This document shows, in pieces, positions 1-11,527 of a DNA stretch of 64,000 bases. Below the pieces are notes generated by a model. That model saw only the letters and a program-made list of their open reading frames with translations, ran no database searches and had not been told where the DNA came from. A program made the translations under genes and the position numbers. The first letter of the stretch is position 1; every line of letters begins with the position of its first letter. Source of the DNA: Typhlomys cinereus (taxonomy: Eukaryota > Chordata > Mammalia > Rodentia > Platacanthomyidae); assembly GCA_023101885.1 (NCBI GenBank), contig JALPQD010000917.1, positions 63,979 to 127,978 on the forward strand, read 5' to 3'.

Positions 1-824
1 AGGAACTTGGAAGGAACATAATTGGAAAATTGGCGAGAAAGACATCTGGGGAAGAAGCATGTGGATAGATATCTCCCAATGGGCAAAGGACACAAAGATA
101 TTTGTGTCTCATGTAAATGCTCATCAAAGAGGACATCAGCAAAAGAAACCTTCAATAATCAGGTGGATAAGATGACCCATTCTGTGGAGAGTCAGGCTCT
201 TTCCCCAGCCATTCCTGTCATTGCCCAATGGGCCCATGAATAAAGGGGACATGGTGGCAGAGATGGAAGTTATGCATGGGCTCAACAACATGGACTTCCA
301 CTCACCAAGGCTGACCTGGCTACAGCTGCTGCTGAATGCCAAATCTGCCAGGAGCAGAGACCAACGCTGAGTCCTCGATATGGAGCTATTCCTCGGGGTG
401 ACCAACCAGCAACATGGTGGCAGGTTGACTACATTGAACCACTTCCAAGATGGAAAGGGCAGCACTTTGTTCTTACTGGGATAGATACTTATTCTGGTTA
501 TAGATTTGCCTTTCCTGAACATCATGCTTCTGCCAAGACTACCATCCAGGGACTTACAGAATGCCTTATCCACCATCATGGAATTCCACACAGCATTGAT
601 TCTGACAAGGGAACTCATTTCACAGCTAAAGAAGTACGACAGTGGGCTCATGACCATGGGATTCATTGGTCTTACCATGTTCCCCACCATCCTGAAGCAG
701 CTGGCTTGATAGAACAGTGGAATGGCCTTTTAAAGGCACAATTACAGCGTCAATTAGGTGGTAATAGTCTGGAGGGATGGGGCAGAATTCTCCAGAAGGC
801 AGTATATATGCCTTAAACAAGCAT
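1..824 (+). pseudogene. ERV-L-type pol remnant: RNase H end and integrase
   Basis: Decayed retroviral pol. The first ~170 bp encode the end of an RNase H domain, with the motif SHVNAHQ. A frame change near 150 leads into the integrase zinc-binding region and then the catalytic core. The three catalytic acidic residues are all present: Asp at 427-429, Asp at 604-606 and Glu at 712-714. The last two are separated by exactly 35 codons, the DX35E spacing of retroviral integrases. An in-frame stop just before the zinc-binding region (near 241) and a 2-bp TA-type slip near 803-809 break the frame; the C-terminal end continues in the next frame. The window starts inside the element, so reverse transcriptase and gag are not visible. 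Assignment to ERV-L (class III) rests on the dUTPase that follows and on the missing env. It cannot make an active enzyme as it stands. Confidence 0.85.
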
Positions 825-1454
825 CCAATATATGGTACTGTGTCTCCTATAGCCAGGATTCAAGGGTCCAGGAATCAAGGGGTGGAAACAGGAATAGCTC
901 CTCTTACTATCAGTCCTAGTGACCCATTAGGAAAATTCTTGCCTCATGTTCCTGCAAGCCTGTATTCTACTGGCTTAGAAGTTTTGAGTCCAAAGCAGGG
1001 AATGCTTCTGCCAGGAGACATAGCAACTATTCCTTTGAACTGGAAGCTAAGGCTTCCTCCTGGTTATTTTGGACTTCTGATGCCCTTGAGCCAACAGGCT
1101 AAGAAAGGAATAATAGTATTAGGAGGGGTGATTGACCCAGACCACCAAGGAGAAATTGGACTGGTTCTCCACAATGGTGGTAAGGAAGAATATGTCTGGA
1201 GTATAGGAGATCCACTAGGGCATCTCTTGCTATTACCATGTCCTGTGATTAAGGTCAATGGGAATTTACAGCAACCCAACACAGGAAAGACAGTAAATGG
1301 TCCAGATCATTCAGGAATGAAGGTAAGGATAACCCCTCCAGGTAAAGAGCCAAGACCTGCAGAAGTACTTGCTGAAGGTGGAGGAAATACAGAATGGGTA
1401 GTAGAAGAATACCACCTAAGGCCACGTAACCAGTTAAAGAAACGAGGATTATAA
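777..1454 (+). pseudogene. ERV-L-type integrase C-terminus and dUTPase domain
   Basis: Open frame of 225 codons. The first ~30 residues continue the integrase after the frameshift near 805. From about residue 60 it resembles a trimeric dUTPase, the enzyme that hydrolyses dUTP to dUMP and keeps uracil out of viral DNA. Visible motif relics are an AGLDL-like motif 1 (TGLEVL), a motif 3 core GVIDPDHQGEIG, and a motif 4-like GDPLGHLL. The glycine-rich motif 5 is not evident. A dUTPase placed after integrase in pol is characteristic of ERV-L elements; betaretroviruses carry it before pol. The frame is long for such an old copy, but the missing motif 5 and the broken upstream pol argue that it is a fossil. 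Confidence 0.8.
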
Positions 1455-1774
1455 TTGCCATGAGTGTTTCTGGTCTAGACTGTCAAGAATAAACTTGTGC
1501 ATGTGCACATACTCTAAGAAGATATTTATGTAATGTAATAATATGTTAATCTTTAGTTATGAGATGAAATGCTGTAATCTACATTATGATATTGTGTTAT
1601 GGGACACTGAGACTAAGGATTTCTCAAAGGGCATTGTCATTGATCTTGGAAAAAATAATGCGTGTGTGGTTGTACGTGGATAGCTATATTATGTTAGGCG
1701 GAACTATGAATCTTACTGTTTTATTTGGAGAATTTTTAATGGCCTAAGGAAATGTGATTTGGTGTCAAGTTGAC

Positions 1775-1784
1775 AAGGGGTGGA
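1775..1784 (+). other. Polypurine tract of the ERV-L element
   Basis: AAGGGGTGGA lies two bases before the TG that opens the LTR. This is where plus-strand DNA synthesis is primed in retroviruses. The ~330 bp between the end of the dUTPase frame and this tract hold no env-like frame. Confidence 0.65.
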
Positions 1785-1952
1785 CTTGTGATAGTTAAGC
1801 CTGGGTGTCAACTTGACACACAGGGTACTAACTAAGCTGGGCTGAGACCACCTCTGGAAAAGGATCAACTGAGACTACTTGAAAGGGTAGTACACACCCT
1901 AGATCCTATCAGAACTCCAAAGCTCTCAAAGGATTCTCCCAATACTGCATCA

Positions 1953-1960
1953 TATAAAAA
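1953..1960 (+). promoter_or_regulatory. TATA box of the ERV-L LTR
   Basis: TATAAAAA about 165 bp into the LTR, the expected core promoter element of U3. Confidence 0.6.
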
Positions 1961-2197
1961 GGAGCCACCAAGGAGAACAGATCCCTTCTTGCAGCTGTGC
2001 TAGGAATCGTTCTTCCTTCCGGCTGTCCAGTTCCTTTGACCTTCCACTAGACTAAGACTCTAGGAGTTCTCCAGTCTTCAGCCAGCACCTACTTGACTAC
2101 CGAACTGAGCAACTAGCTGTTGGCAACCATCGTTGGAACTACCTCGGCTACTGACAGCCTTCGCTGGAATACCTCAGCCATATCAGTAAGCCAACTC

Positions 2198-2203
2198 AAT
2201 AAA
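2198..2203 (+). terminator. Poly(A) signal of the ERV-L LTR
   Basis: AATAAA about 70 bp before the LTR end, downstream of the TATA box as expected for R/U5. Confidence 0.6.
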
Positions 2204-2207
2204 TTTC

Positions 2208-2227
2208 ATATATATATATATATATAT
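2208..2227. repeat. (TA)n microsatellite inside the LTR
   Basis: About ten TA units directly after the poly(A) signal of the ERV-L LTR. Confidence 0.9.
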
Positions 2228-2271
2228 TCGTTCTGTGAATTCTGTGACTCTAGAGAACCCTAACTAATACA

Positions 2272-2561
2272 TACCCTATCCTGTGTAATTTTTTCTGTGA
2301 AAATATACTGTCTGAAGTCTTTCATTGATGGAACAAAATACAGTCTCCTTTATTTTAATGCATTTGCTTTCAATATCGTCTGAGGAATTAAACCATAATA
2401 CATAAAATGGATGTGCAACAGGTCTAAATATCTCAAATTTCTTACCTGCAGTCTACCAATTACTTTTGAAGATGATGGTCTCCTCGTTCATGGGAGGAAG
2501 ATTAGTTATAGATTCAATTATTACTAATTGTTCGATAATGCTTGAAACCATCCCCATCCTT
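2272..2561. other. No feature recognised
   Basis: AT-rich sequence between the ERV-L LTR and an L1 tail. No reading frame, RNA gene or repeat that I recognise. Confidence 0.6.
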
Positions 2562-2900
2562 ATTTTTTAAAATTTTTATTATATTTATTTATTTTCTCCA
2601 AACATACAAGCTTAATAGGTACCCCTGTCCCTTCTCTCCCTTCACCATTCCCCAGTCCCCTTTGCACTCTCCCCTTTTCCCCTTCCTTTCACCCCCCACC
2701 ACCCCTTTTCCCAGTGTCTTCCCATTCCCCCTCCCATTCCCTGGAACATCCTTTTGTTTGAATGCTAAGCTTCCCTCTAAGTCCTCCACTCTAGTGAGGT
2801 GAAAAGACTCATCGGCATTGCCCAGAGACCTTTCTTGGGTTGCCCTTTGGTATGGGAACACTGTCATGACTTAATCCTTTGCCTGTAAGGATCCTGAATA
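2562..2900 (-). mobile_element. L1 3'UTR fragment, 5'-truncated, antisense
   Basis: Starts with a T/A-rich tail, then the reverse complement of the L1 3' terminus found throughout this window (on the plus strand ACAAGCTTAATAGGTACC), then a pyrimidine-rich block and the 3'UTR middle. Diverged from the younger copies, so older. Similarity fades after about 2900. Confidence 0.75.
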
Positions 2901-4311
2901 TCCTTTCTTATGTTAGAATCCCACTGAGTTCCATAGAGGAGGTTCGTTCTTGTATGTGTCTGGGTACCTGCTACAGTATAAGTGATATTCCAATAGGGGT
3001 ACCCCTGATGCCTAAGAGACAACTTACTCTGGCCAGTTTTGACCATCAATGATTACTCCCAAAGGAAAGTGACCACCTGAGTTCCCACATAATTCACTGT
3101 GGCAAGAGAAGGTTTATGTTTGCAAAAGGTTTTATTTCCTCACATGCACTAAGTAAACATGAGGAAGATGATTTTAAGTGATGTCAAGTGGTTCAGTGTG
3201 GTATGTATCACTGTTTGGAATTGAAGCTTGAGTCAACATAGTCATCATGATCTCAGCCTTGACATGGTCTCCACATACCTTGTTCATTCTTAGTAGATTC
3301 ATGTTTAATTTACTGTCCTTGATTTTGGGGGAGATAAATGACAGAAGCAACTGAATGAAAGAAAAAACTCCTTTGGCTTACAGCTTCAAGACTCTGTCCA
3401 TTATTATAGGAAAGGTACGGCAGCAGGAACTTGATGTAGCTGGTCACATGATACAAGTATTTGGTATGGAAACAGGGATGCTTGGACATAATCAGCAAGG
3501 TTTTTTTCTTTTTCTTCATTCTGACACCCCAGTCCATGGAAAAGTACTGCCCACCATTAGTTTGGGGACAGCTCATTTCAATTAACACCATTGAGAAACT
3601 ACCTTAAACTCACAATGAGAGGTGTGTCTCCTACGTGATTCTGCACCTGAAATCAAGTTGACATTAAATATTAATCAGTGAAATTCTGCAATCCCAACAT
3701 TCTTAGTGTGCATTGCAAAATAGTGACAAATGGCAAGATCTTTAGGTCATCCCCCATTGAACAATATTCTTTCTTCATCGTTTTCTATTTCTCTCTCCAA
3801 GACTCTAGGCTTCATTGCTCAACTGCCTTTTATCCACCAGCGAGAGTCTATTGAAATGCCATTTTCAAGAAGTTCCTTTTCCCTTTAGAAAAAAAAGTTA
3901 TTTAACAGGAAATAAGATGAATGTCTTCCTTCTAAATCTACATGCCCAATTTTTATCCAGCAATTAAATTGCATCACAATGAAATTTACTACCTTTTTCC
4001 CTTATCCTCAATGATGGGCTCTGGACATCTTTCTTTTAGGAGGATAAACAAAACACTTTCACTTTTTCCAAAAATCCTCCATGTGATATTACTGATGATA
4101 GAAAATTAGCAGAGGAAATACTGAGAACAGTAACAATATTAAACTCACTATGCAAATACCCTCAAAGAAACAGTATGAGTCACATATCAACAACTAAAAC
4201 TATAGCATAACATTTGAGAATTAAGATTGTGTAGTCTCACATTCTGGCTTTATAGTAACTTTTCACAAATTCATTAGAATTTAAGACATTGAAAGGGGTC
4301 AAAAATTGTTT
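2901..4311. other. Intergenic, with an old unassigned repeat
   Basis: No coding region recognised. About 3340-3670 looks like a degenerate dispersed rodent repeat: it has a 'TTTGGCTTACAGCTTCAAG' start, 'GTACGGCAGCAGGAAC', and an end resembling 'AAATCAAGTTGACATTAA'. I cannot assign its class. The remainder lies just downstream (minus strand) of the V2R exon and would include its 3' flank. Confidence 0.4.
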
Positions 4312-5095
4312 TTAATTTTTGAATCTCTGAAGAGAATTTCTGTGTGGTCTTAGTAAAACAACATAGTATTTTGGGACAAAAATGCCCCCTAGCAGACTTG
4401 CACAGGAGGCCAAGATGCAGAAGTCTTCCACAGCCACCATGTCCTTCCCTTTGTTGCTGTGGTAGACAGGGAGGAAGGCGACCCACACACTGCAGAACAC
4501 CAGCATGCTGAAGGTCAGGAACTTGGCTTCATTGACGGTGTCAGGCAAGTTCCTGGCCAGGAAAGCCACAGTGAAGCCCCCCAGGGCCAGAGAGCCCAGG
4601 TATCCCAGGACACAGTAGAAGGCAGTGACTGAGCCCTTGTTACATATGATGATGATGTGGCCATGTTCAGCATGTTTGTCTGTGTCAACAAAGGGAGGAG
4701 ATGTTCCCAGCCAGACTCCACAGAAAATAAGTTGGACCAAGGTGCAGCTAAGGATGATGTAGTTAGGTGCCCCTGAAACTAGCAACCACCTCATCTTTCT
4801 TCCTGGAACAGTGAGCTTGAAGGCCAGACTACCAGTGATTGTCTTGGCCAAGACAGTGGATACAGCCACAGTGAACACAACTCCAAATGTGATCTGCTGC
4901 AAGATGCAGGTGACTGTATTGGGATGTCCAAAGAAGAGCAAGGAGCAGAGGAAACAGAAGATGAAGGAGATGAGTAAGATGTAGCCATCCCTAAGGGGTC
5001 TTCATAAGCGAGAAAGGACACTGACCTTGGGAGGCAGTGGGTCTGCTCTGTGTTTGGATAGTGATCATCTGCACACTTCACACACTGATCCATTC
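4312..5095 (-). pseudogene. Vmn2r-ps: Vomeronasal type-2 receptor (V2R), last exon, TM1 deleted
   Basis: V2Rs are class C GPCRs of the vomeronasal organ that bind peptide pheromones. Reading leftwards, a pyrimidine-rich stretch ending in AG at 5097-5096 is the splice acceptor. The exon then encodes the end of the nine-cysteine (NCD3G) domain (DQCVKC, then EQTHCLP), the linker AYEDPLGMA and six of the seven transmembrane helices. The family signatures GHPNT, LAKTI, APNYI, GTSPPFVDTD, CNKGSVTAFY, NEAKFLTFSM and IFVPKYY are present, and it stops at 4312-4314. After EDPLGMA about 110 bp encoding TM1 and the first intracellular loop are missing (junction near 4983-4986). This also shifts the frame, so TM2-TM7 cannot be read from the start. 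The rest is so well kept that loss is recent or the deletion is an assembly error. Confidence 0.92.
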
Positions 5096-5409
5096 CTGAT
5101 GCAGAAAGCAAAATGTCACCAACACATTGTAATGCTTCTCTCATTCACAGCACACTTTAAATAAGTGTGGAGTAAGATAATAATTAGTAAAACAATAAAT
5201 AAATAATAAATAGAAAAACAACGAATATATGATTTCCTGTAGATTACCCTAGGACAGCGATTCCCAATTTAATCTGTTCACAATTTTATGGTAAACAAAT
5301 ACCAAAACTTGCATAGTCTTTTACTGAATTATACAGAATGATGTTTGCTACCTTGTCTCAGAAGAAAATGCTTATATGATGATATAATAAGAATGAGCAG
5401 ACTGGGTAC
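5096..5409 (-). other. Putative V2R intron sequence
   Basis: AT-rich, without a recognised feature. On the minus strand it precedes the V2R splice acceptor, so it should be the 3' end of the intron whose other border may be at 38384. Confidence 0.5.
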
Positions 5410-7116
5410 CTCACAAAACCTTTTTTCCTAATCATACAATCTCAATAGGTACCCCAACACTTTCCATTGCTCCTCCCATCCCCAGTCGCCTCCCTTGCAC
5501 TCTCCCCATTTTCCCCTTCCTTTTACACTCTTTCTTCCCTCCCTCTCTCCCCATCTCCAAGTCACTCCCCCTCCCTCCCTCCCATCCCCTGAAACATCAT
5601 CTTGTGTGAACTCCAAATCTCCCTCTGAGTCCTCCACCTTAGTGAGGGTTTAGGACTCAGTGGCATAGCTGTTCGGAGCCCATTCTTGGGCTCCCTGTTA
5701 CTATGGGAATTCTAGTATGACTGTTTAATCCATTGCTTCAAAGGATTCTATTTTCTGGAGGCTTCTCCTGTATGATCCATACTAGATTTTAGTGAGAGAG
5801 CCATTGTGCAGGTCAGGCAAAGCCCAATCCTGGCTGCTGTAGCCCTATCTTGTGTGAAGTATCTTGCATATGGTTGGTCCTCCCCATCTTTAGGCTCTTA
5901 CAATTTTGTCGCCCCTTCTTCCTCAAGGTTCTCTGAGATTTAGGATGGAGAGAAATTTGGCTGGTCTGGTTTCAGATCAATGTAGGGCCTTTGTTGTTCT
6001 GAACTGAGGTTTGCTGTTGTTTTCAGTTTTGCTTTTCTTGCACTGCCCTAAGCTCCATCCTGATTGATATTGAAAGTCACTTTCTAAGCAAAGATGAAAG
6101 TTTGTTTAAATGAAGATCTTACTACAAGAGGAGACTCAAAGGTAGATGCAAGAATAGGAATAGGACACAGCAGTGAGGGAGGAGGGTCAGTGTCCCATTT
6201 GCAGGACAGTTACCCTCTATCTGCCAGTCCTTATGTCCTCCCTCATTGGTGAGATCAAATCTGGTCAATTGCAAATGACCAGGAAGGGAATTGAGAGTGA
6301 GCTGCACCAGATGTCTTGTTACTTACATGCAATACTTGACCATGGTATATTTTCTCTACTGAAACGTGATCCTCTTTTTCCTTTTTTCAGGGGCCCTCCT
6401 TTGCTGTCCCTAGTATTTATAGACCTTTGTGATTACAATAAGTATTACAGAGATTTATCTTTGAATATGACATTAAGTGTGTTTGGTACTAGGCTTCACC
6501 TATTAGGGAGTACACATGGTGTCTAATTTTCTGTCTGGCATATTTTACTCAACATTTTTTTCTAATTCCATCAATTTCCCAGCAAATTTCATTAATTCAT
6601 CTTTTTTGATAGTGGAATAGTATTCCATTGTATAAATGTACCATATTTTCCTTATCCACTACTCAAATGTTGGGCATTTGTATTATTTCCATGTCTTTGC
6701 TTTTGTAATTAGTGCTATAACGAACATGGTTGTACTTGTGTCATTGTAGTGAATTTCTGCATTATGGGGGATTGTTTATGCCCAGAAGTGGTACAGCAGG
6801 GTCATATGGCATTTCAATCTTTTTTTAGAAATCATGAAACTGATTCCATTCCCACCATCAATGTATGAGAATTCCCTTCTCTCCATATCCTCTCCAGCAT
6901 TTGGTGTTGTGTGTATTGTGTATTTTTGCTATCCTGACTAGGGTGACATGATATCTCAGGGTAGTTTTCTTTGCAGTTCCCTGATGGCTAGGGATGAGGC
7001 AGATTTTTTTAGATATTCATTAGACATTTCAATTTCGTCCTTTGAAAAGCTTCTTTTGAATTCTGAGGCCCCTTTTTTAACTGGGCCATTAATTTCCTTG
7101 GTGTTTAGTTTTTTAA

Positions 7117-7523
7117 AATTTTTTATGTATTCAATTGTGCACATGTATGTGTGTATATGTATGTATGTGTGTGTGTGTGCATGTGTGTGAGCGTGTAGAA
7201 CCAGGGGTGAATTCGGGAACTACCATCGACTGCCTCCACCTCCTCCTTGTTTATTCTGCCCGGGGATTCACAGGCTCTGCCCTACCAGGACCAGAAACGC
7301 AGGCTGCCCCCGCTTCTGCCCAGCGTCTATATGTGGGGTCTCGGATCCGAACTCAGGACCTTCTGCCTTCAAGGCAGAGGCTTTCCACTTTCTGGAATCT
7401 TCTATCTTTCTTTAGGGTTTTAAATTTTTCATTATAAACGTCTCTCACTTCATTAGCTAGATTTATACCAAGGTATTTCATTTCTTTAGGGGCTATCATA
7501 AATGGGCCACCTTTCCAGCCCGA
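7117..7523 (-). mobile_element. B2-like tRNA-derived SINE with an internal L1 patch
   Basis: Reverse complement of the SINE seen at 30461-30757. The tRNA-like head lies at 7507-7523 (GGGCTGGAAAGGTGG on the minus strand). The body then resumes at 7381 and runs left to a (TG)n stretch near 7141-7190 and an A/T-rich tail. A 16-bp target-site duplication, GTGTTTAGTTTTTTAA, is exact at 7101-7116 and 7524-7539. The promoter region is interrupted by a 125-bp piece of L1 (7382-7506), and about 12 bp of SINE is missing there, so its A box is destroyed. Confidence 0.85.
7382..7506. repeat. 125-bp duplicate of 8338-8462 inside the SINE
   Basis: Matches 8338-8462, in the same orientation, at 124 of 125 positions (only 7439 C versus 8395 G). 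The source is L1-A ORF2; the copy sits inside the SINE that is inserted in the same L1. No A-tail or duplication flanks the patch itself. Confidence 0.9.
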
Positions 7524-10474
7524 GTGTTTAGTTTTTTAAGTTCGTTGAGCACTCTAAATAATAGAGCTCTATCAGATATGTGGTTAGTAAATTTTTTTCC
7601 CATTCTCTGGGTATCCTTTTTGCTAAGTTTACAATCTCTTTATCTAAACAGAAGCTGTTTAATTTCATAAGATCCCATTTGTTTTTTGTTTTTGTTTTTG
7701 TTTTTTTAAGATCCCATTTGTTGAGAGATGGTTCTAATGCTTGTGCCATTGAGTTTCTGTTTATGAACTGTTGTCCTAGTCTAATCAGTTCGAGGAATTT
7801 CTTTACCCTTTCAACTAGGGTTTTTGTAAGGTCTGGCCTAACATTAAGGTCCTTGATCCATTTGGAATTAACTTTTGTGCATGGTCACAAGTATGTGTCT
7901 AGTTTTAATGTTATGCATGTGGATATTCAATTTTACCAATACCATTTGTTGAAGATATTGTTTTTTTTCCCTTGAATTTTTTGGACCCCTTTGTCAAAGA
8001 CCAAATGGCTATAATTGTGAAGGTATATATCTATTTCTTCAGCCTTTTTCCATTGATCTATGTGTACATTTTGGAGCCAGTACTAGGCTGTTTTATTACT
8101 ATGGATTTGTAATCTAGATTAAAGTTTGTTATGGTGATAACTCCAGTAGTGTTTTTGTTACTCAGGTTGTTTATGCAATCCTGGACATTTTGTGTTTCCA
8201 TATGAATTTTAATATTGTTTGATCAATTTCTTTAAAGAAATATTTGGGAATTTTGATTGGTATAGCATTGAATCTGTATAGTACTTTTGGTACGATGGTC
8301 ATTTTTATGCCATTCTTATCTAGGCGCATGGAGGGAATTTCCACTTTCTGGAATCTTCTATCTTTCTTTAGGGTTTTAAATTTTTCATTATAAAGGTCTC
8401 TCACTTCATTAGCTAGATTTATACCAAGGTATTTCATTTCTTTAGGGGCTATCATAAATGGGATTGTTTTCTTTGAACGTTTTCATTTTTTCATCCTGGG
8501 TGTATAGGAAGGTCACTGATTTTTGCATGTTCATTTTGTACCCTGCCGCTCTGCTCAAATTATATGTTAGTTCCAGGATTTTCTTGGCAGAGATTTTATG
8601 ATCACTCAGGTATAGAATCATATCATTTGCAAATAGAGATAACTTCACTTTTTCCTCGCTGATTTGAATCCCTTTTATCTCCCTGTGTTGTCTTATGGCT
8701 CCAGCTAAGACTTCAAGTACAATATTGAATAGAAGTGGTGAAAGTGGACAGCCTTGTCTAGTTCCTGATCAAAGCGGGAATACTGCAAGTTTTTCCCATT
8801 GATTATAATCCTTGCTATTGGCTTATTGTATACAGCTTTCATTATGTTGATAAAGTTTATCCCATTCCAACTGTTTCTAGCATCTTGATCATAAAAGGCT
8901 TTTGGATCTTGTCAAAAGCTTTTTCTGTGTCTACGTAAAGTATCATGTTATCTTAAATTTTGGTTTGGATTATATAATGGTTTACATTTATTAATTTGGG
9001 TTTGTTGAACCAACCATTTATGCCTGGATTAAAACCTACTTGATTACAGTAAATGATAATTTTGATATGTTTTTGAATTCAATATGCTAAAATTTTGTTG
9101 GGAATCTTTGCATCTCTGTTCATCCAAGAGACTGACCTCTAGTTTTCTTCTAAAAGTGTATCTTTCTTAGGTTACGGGATTAGTATGATATTAGCTTCAT
9201 AGAAAGAATTTGGAAGTGTTCCTTCCATTGCTATTTTATGGAACAGTGTAATGAATACTGGTGTTTGTTTTTTTTTTAAATATCTGGTAGAATTTTGTGC
9301 TGAACCCATCTGATCCATGACACTTTTTGTTGGTAAGAGTGGAGATTACTTCATCATTTTCCTCATTTTTATAGGACTAATTAAGTAATAACGACTTCCT
9401 GATTCAATTAGGTGAATTGTGCTTACTAAAGAATTCTTTTGTGTTATCAAATTTCATGGAGTATAAGTTTATGAAGTTTGACATAATTCTCTGAATTTCT
9501 TATGTATCAGTTGTGATAACTCCATTTTCATTTCTAATGTTGTTAATTTGGGTTTTCTTTCTCTTGATTTTGGTTAATTTAGCTCAGGGTGAATCAATCT
9601 TACTGATTTTTTCAAACAATGAGCTTTTCGACTGGTTAATTCTTTGTATGGATTTTCTTATCATAATTTCTGATATTTCTCCCTTGACTTTGCTAATCTC
9701 CTGTCTTCTAGTGCTTTGGGGATTGGACTGCTCTTGTGTCTATAAAGCTTTAAGTTGCATAGTTAAGTTATTTATTTGTGATGTTTCTATCTTTTTGGTA
9801 TAGGCATTAAGAGCTATAAACGTACCTTTTAGAACAGCTTTCCTTGTGTCTTAGAGTTGGATTTCTTGTATTTTCATTATAGGTTGCTTCTAGGAAATCT
9901 TCAATTTCCTTTATGATTTCTTCCTGAACCCAGTTCTCATTCAGCATCATAGTGTTTAGTTTCCAAGAATTAGTGTTTTTTTTTGCTGTTTATTGTATTG
10001 CAGATGTTAAGCTTTAGCTGAAAGTATACAGGCTATAATTTCAACTTTCCTGAATATGTGCAGATTCGTTTAGTGGCTCAATATATTGTCTATTTTGTAT
10101 AAAGTTCCATGGGATGATGAGAAGAATGTGTATTCCTTGTTGCTTCAATAGATGGTTCGATAGAAATTTGTAAGTTCAATTCAAGAAGAGTATGGTTTAA
10201 TACTAATGTGTCTCTCTTGAGTTTTTGGCATGTCTATCTATCCCATGTTGAGAATGTGGTATTGAAGTCCCAAGTGTTATAGTTTTGAGATTGACTTCTT
10301 GTTTAGGACATTGTAGTGTTTGCTTAATGAATGTGGAAGATCCCCTATTAGGTGCATACATGTTCATTATTGTGAAGTCTTCCTGGTGAATTGTTTATGT
10401 GACTAAAATGTAATATCCTTCTTTATGTCTTCTGATTTTCTTTGGCTTGAAGTCCACTTTGTTAGCTTAACGAA

Positions 10475-10993
10475 TTTTTTTTTTTTTATTAAAAATTTAA
10501 TTATACATTTTAAAATTTTTTACCAGTTCCCTCCCTCCCCCCTCCCCTTCCCCCAGTGTCTCCCCCCCAATTCCCAGAGAGTCCTTTATTGTGTGCGCCT
10601 AACTCTCCACTGGGTCCTCCTCTCCGATGACATATAAGGACCCAGTGGCATTTCCATAAGCCCTTTCTCTTGTTCCCCTTAATCATAAGATTACTACTAT
10701 GGCTGTCAATCCCTTGCCTCCAGGGGTCTCGGTGCCCTTAACAGATGCTAGACTTTATGAGGGCAACAGTGCGCTGGACATTGCGCAGGGCATGCAAAGT
10801 TCCATTATGATTGCTTTGGCCCCAACTATTGTTGAGAATCTTGCAAATCGTTGCTCCTCCCATCCTTTTGCTCTTACAATCTTACCGCCTCCTCTTCCGC
10901 AAATGTCCCTGAGCTCCAGGATGGGTAGAGATTAGGCTGTCCTAGTTCTATGTGATTGATATAGAGTCTCTGAAGTTCTGGATTGTGGTTTTG
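10475..10993 (-). mobile_element. L1 3'UTR insertion, 'type B' tail, antisense
   Basis: A 5'-truncated L1 inserted in the endonuclease region of L1-A. It starts (plus strand) with a T run and the tail ATTAAAAATTTAATTATAC. This differs from the usual tail with TTTGTATGAGCAG, and the same variant is seen at 36991-37470, 44435 and 50322. It then runs through the pyrimidine block and 3'UTR to about 10993. Host sequence around the entry point is also short by about 50 bp. Confidence 0.82.
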
Positions 10994-11527
10994 ACAAAAC
11001 TTTTACTTTTAGAATGTGCCTATCTTTTGTGATGAAACATGTTAGACATGTTCCAGAAGGTAGAAGACGTATGGGTTTTGATTTCTAATCCATGTTTTTC
11101 ACCTTTATCGTTTGATTGGTGAGTTAATTCCATTGACATTTAGTGGTATAATGGAGAAATTACATTTCATTCCTGATATTTTTTGTATTTCGTGCATTTC
11201 ATAGTGTATTATTTAGCTTCTAGTTTGTGGTGGTATTACACTTCCCTTCTGTCATCCTGGATATGCTTGTTCTTTTCCTCAAGCTTGAGTATTTTTTGTA
11301 GCATTATTTGAAGGCCTGGTTTTGTGTTCATATAAGGCTTCAACTTGTTTTTGTGTTAAAAATTTTTTCTTTCACCTTTGATCATGACTGATAGTTTTGC
11401 GAGCTATATCAGCCAGGATTGACATTTGTGCTCATTTAATACTTGAAGTATGTCTCTCCAAGCTCTTCTGGCATTTAATGTTTCTACTGGAAAACTCATT
11501 TGTTATTTTAGTAGATTAACCATTAAA

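Larger units (their letters stand above)
1787..2271 (+). mobile_element. 3' LTR of the ERV-L element (MLT2/MT2-like)
   Basis: A 485-bp LTR that starts TGTGATAGTTAA and ends AACTAATACA, giving the TG...CA ends of retroviral LTRs. The palindromic GTGTCAACTTGACAC near its start and the end GAGAACCCTAACTAATACA are familiar from ERV-L LTRs of the MLT2/MT2 type. It contains a TATA box at 1953 and a poly(A) signal at 2198, so U3 and R can be placed. It directly follows the polypurine tract, which makes it the 3' LTR of the pol remnant to the left. Confidence 0.8.
6489..11179 (-). pseudogene. L1-A ORF2 remnant (endonuclease/reverse transcriptase)
   Basis: ORF2p nicks target DNA and reverse transcribes L1 RNA. 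Pieces of the protein are readable in several frames. The C-terminal region is at about 6500-7100. RT palm motifs are near 8600, with LFAND in place of LFADD, and 8171-8455 encodes the stretch [21 protein letters not shown]. The Z domain is near 9600-9750 and the endonuclease at about 9900-11179. The expected start ATG reads ATA at about 11177-11179. Frame is lost many times and two insertions split it, so it is dead. Confidence 0.85.

Noticed and set aside
7135..7200. Cysteine/valine-rich peptide from the (TG)n stretch
   Set aside because: Translation of a SINE-associated microsatellite.
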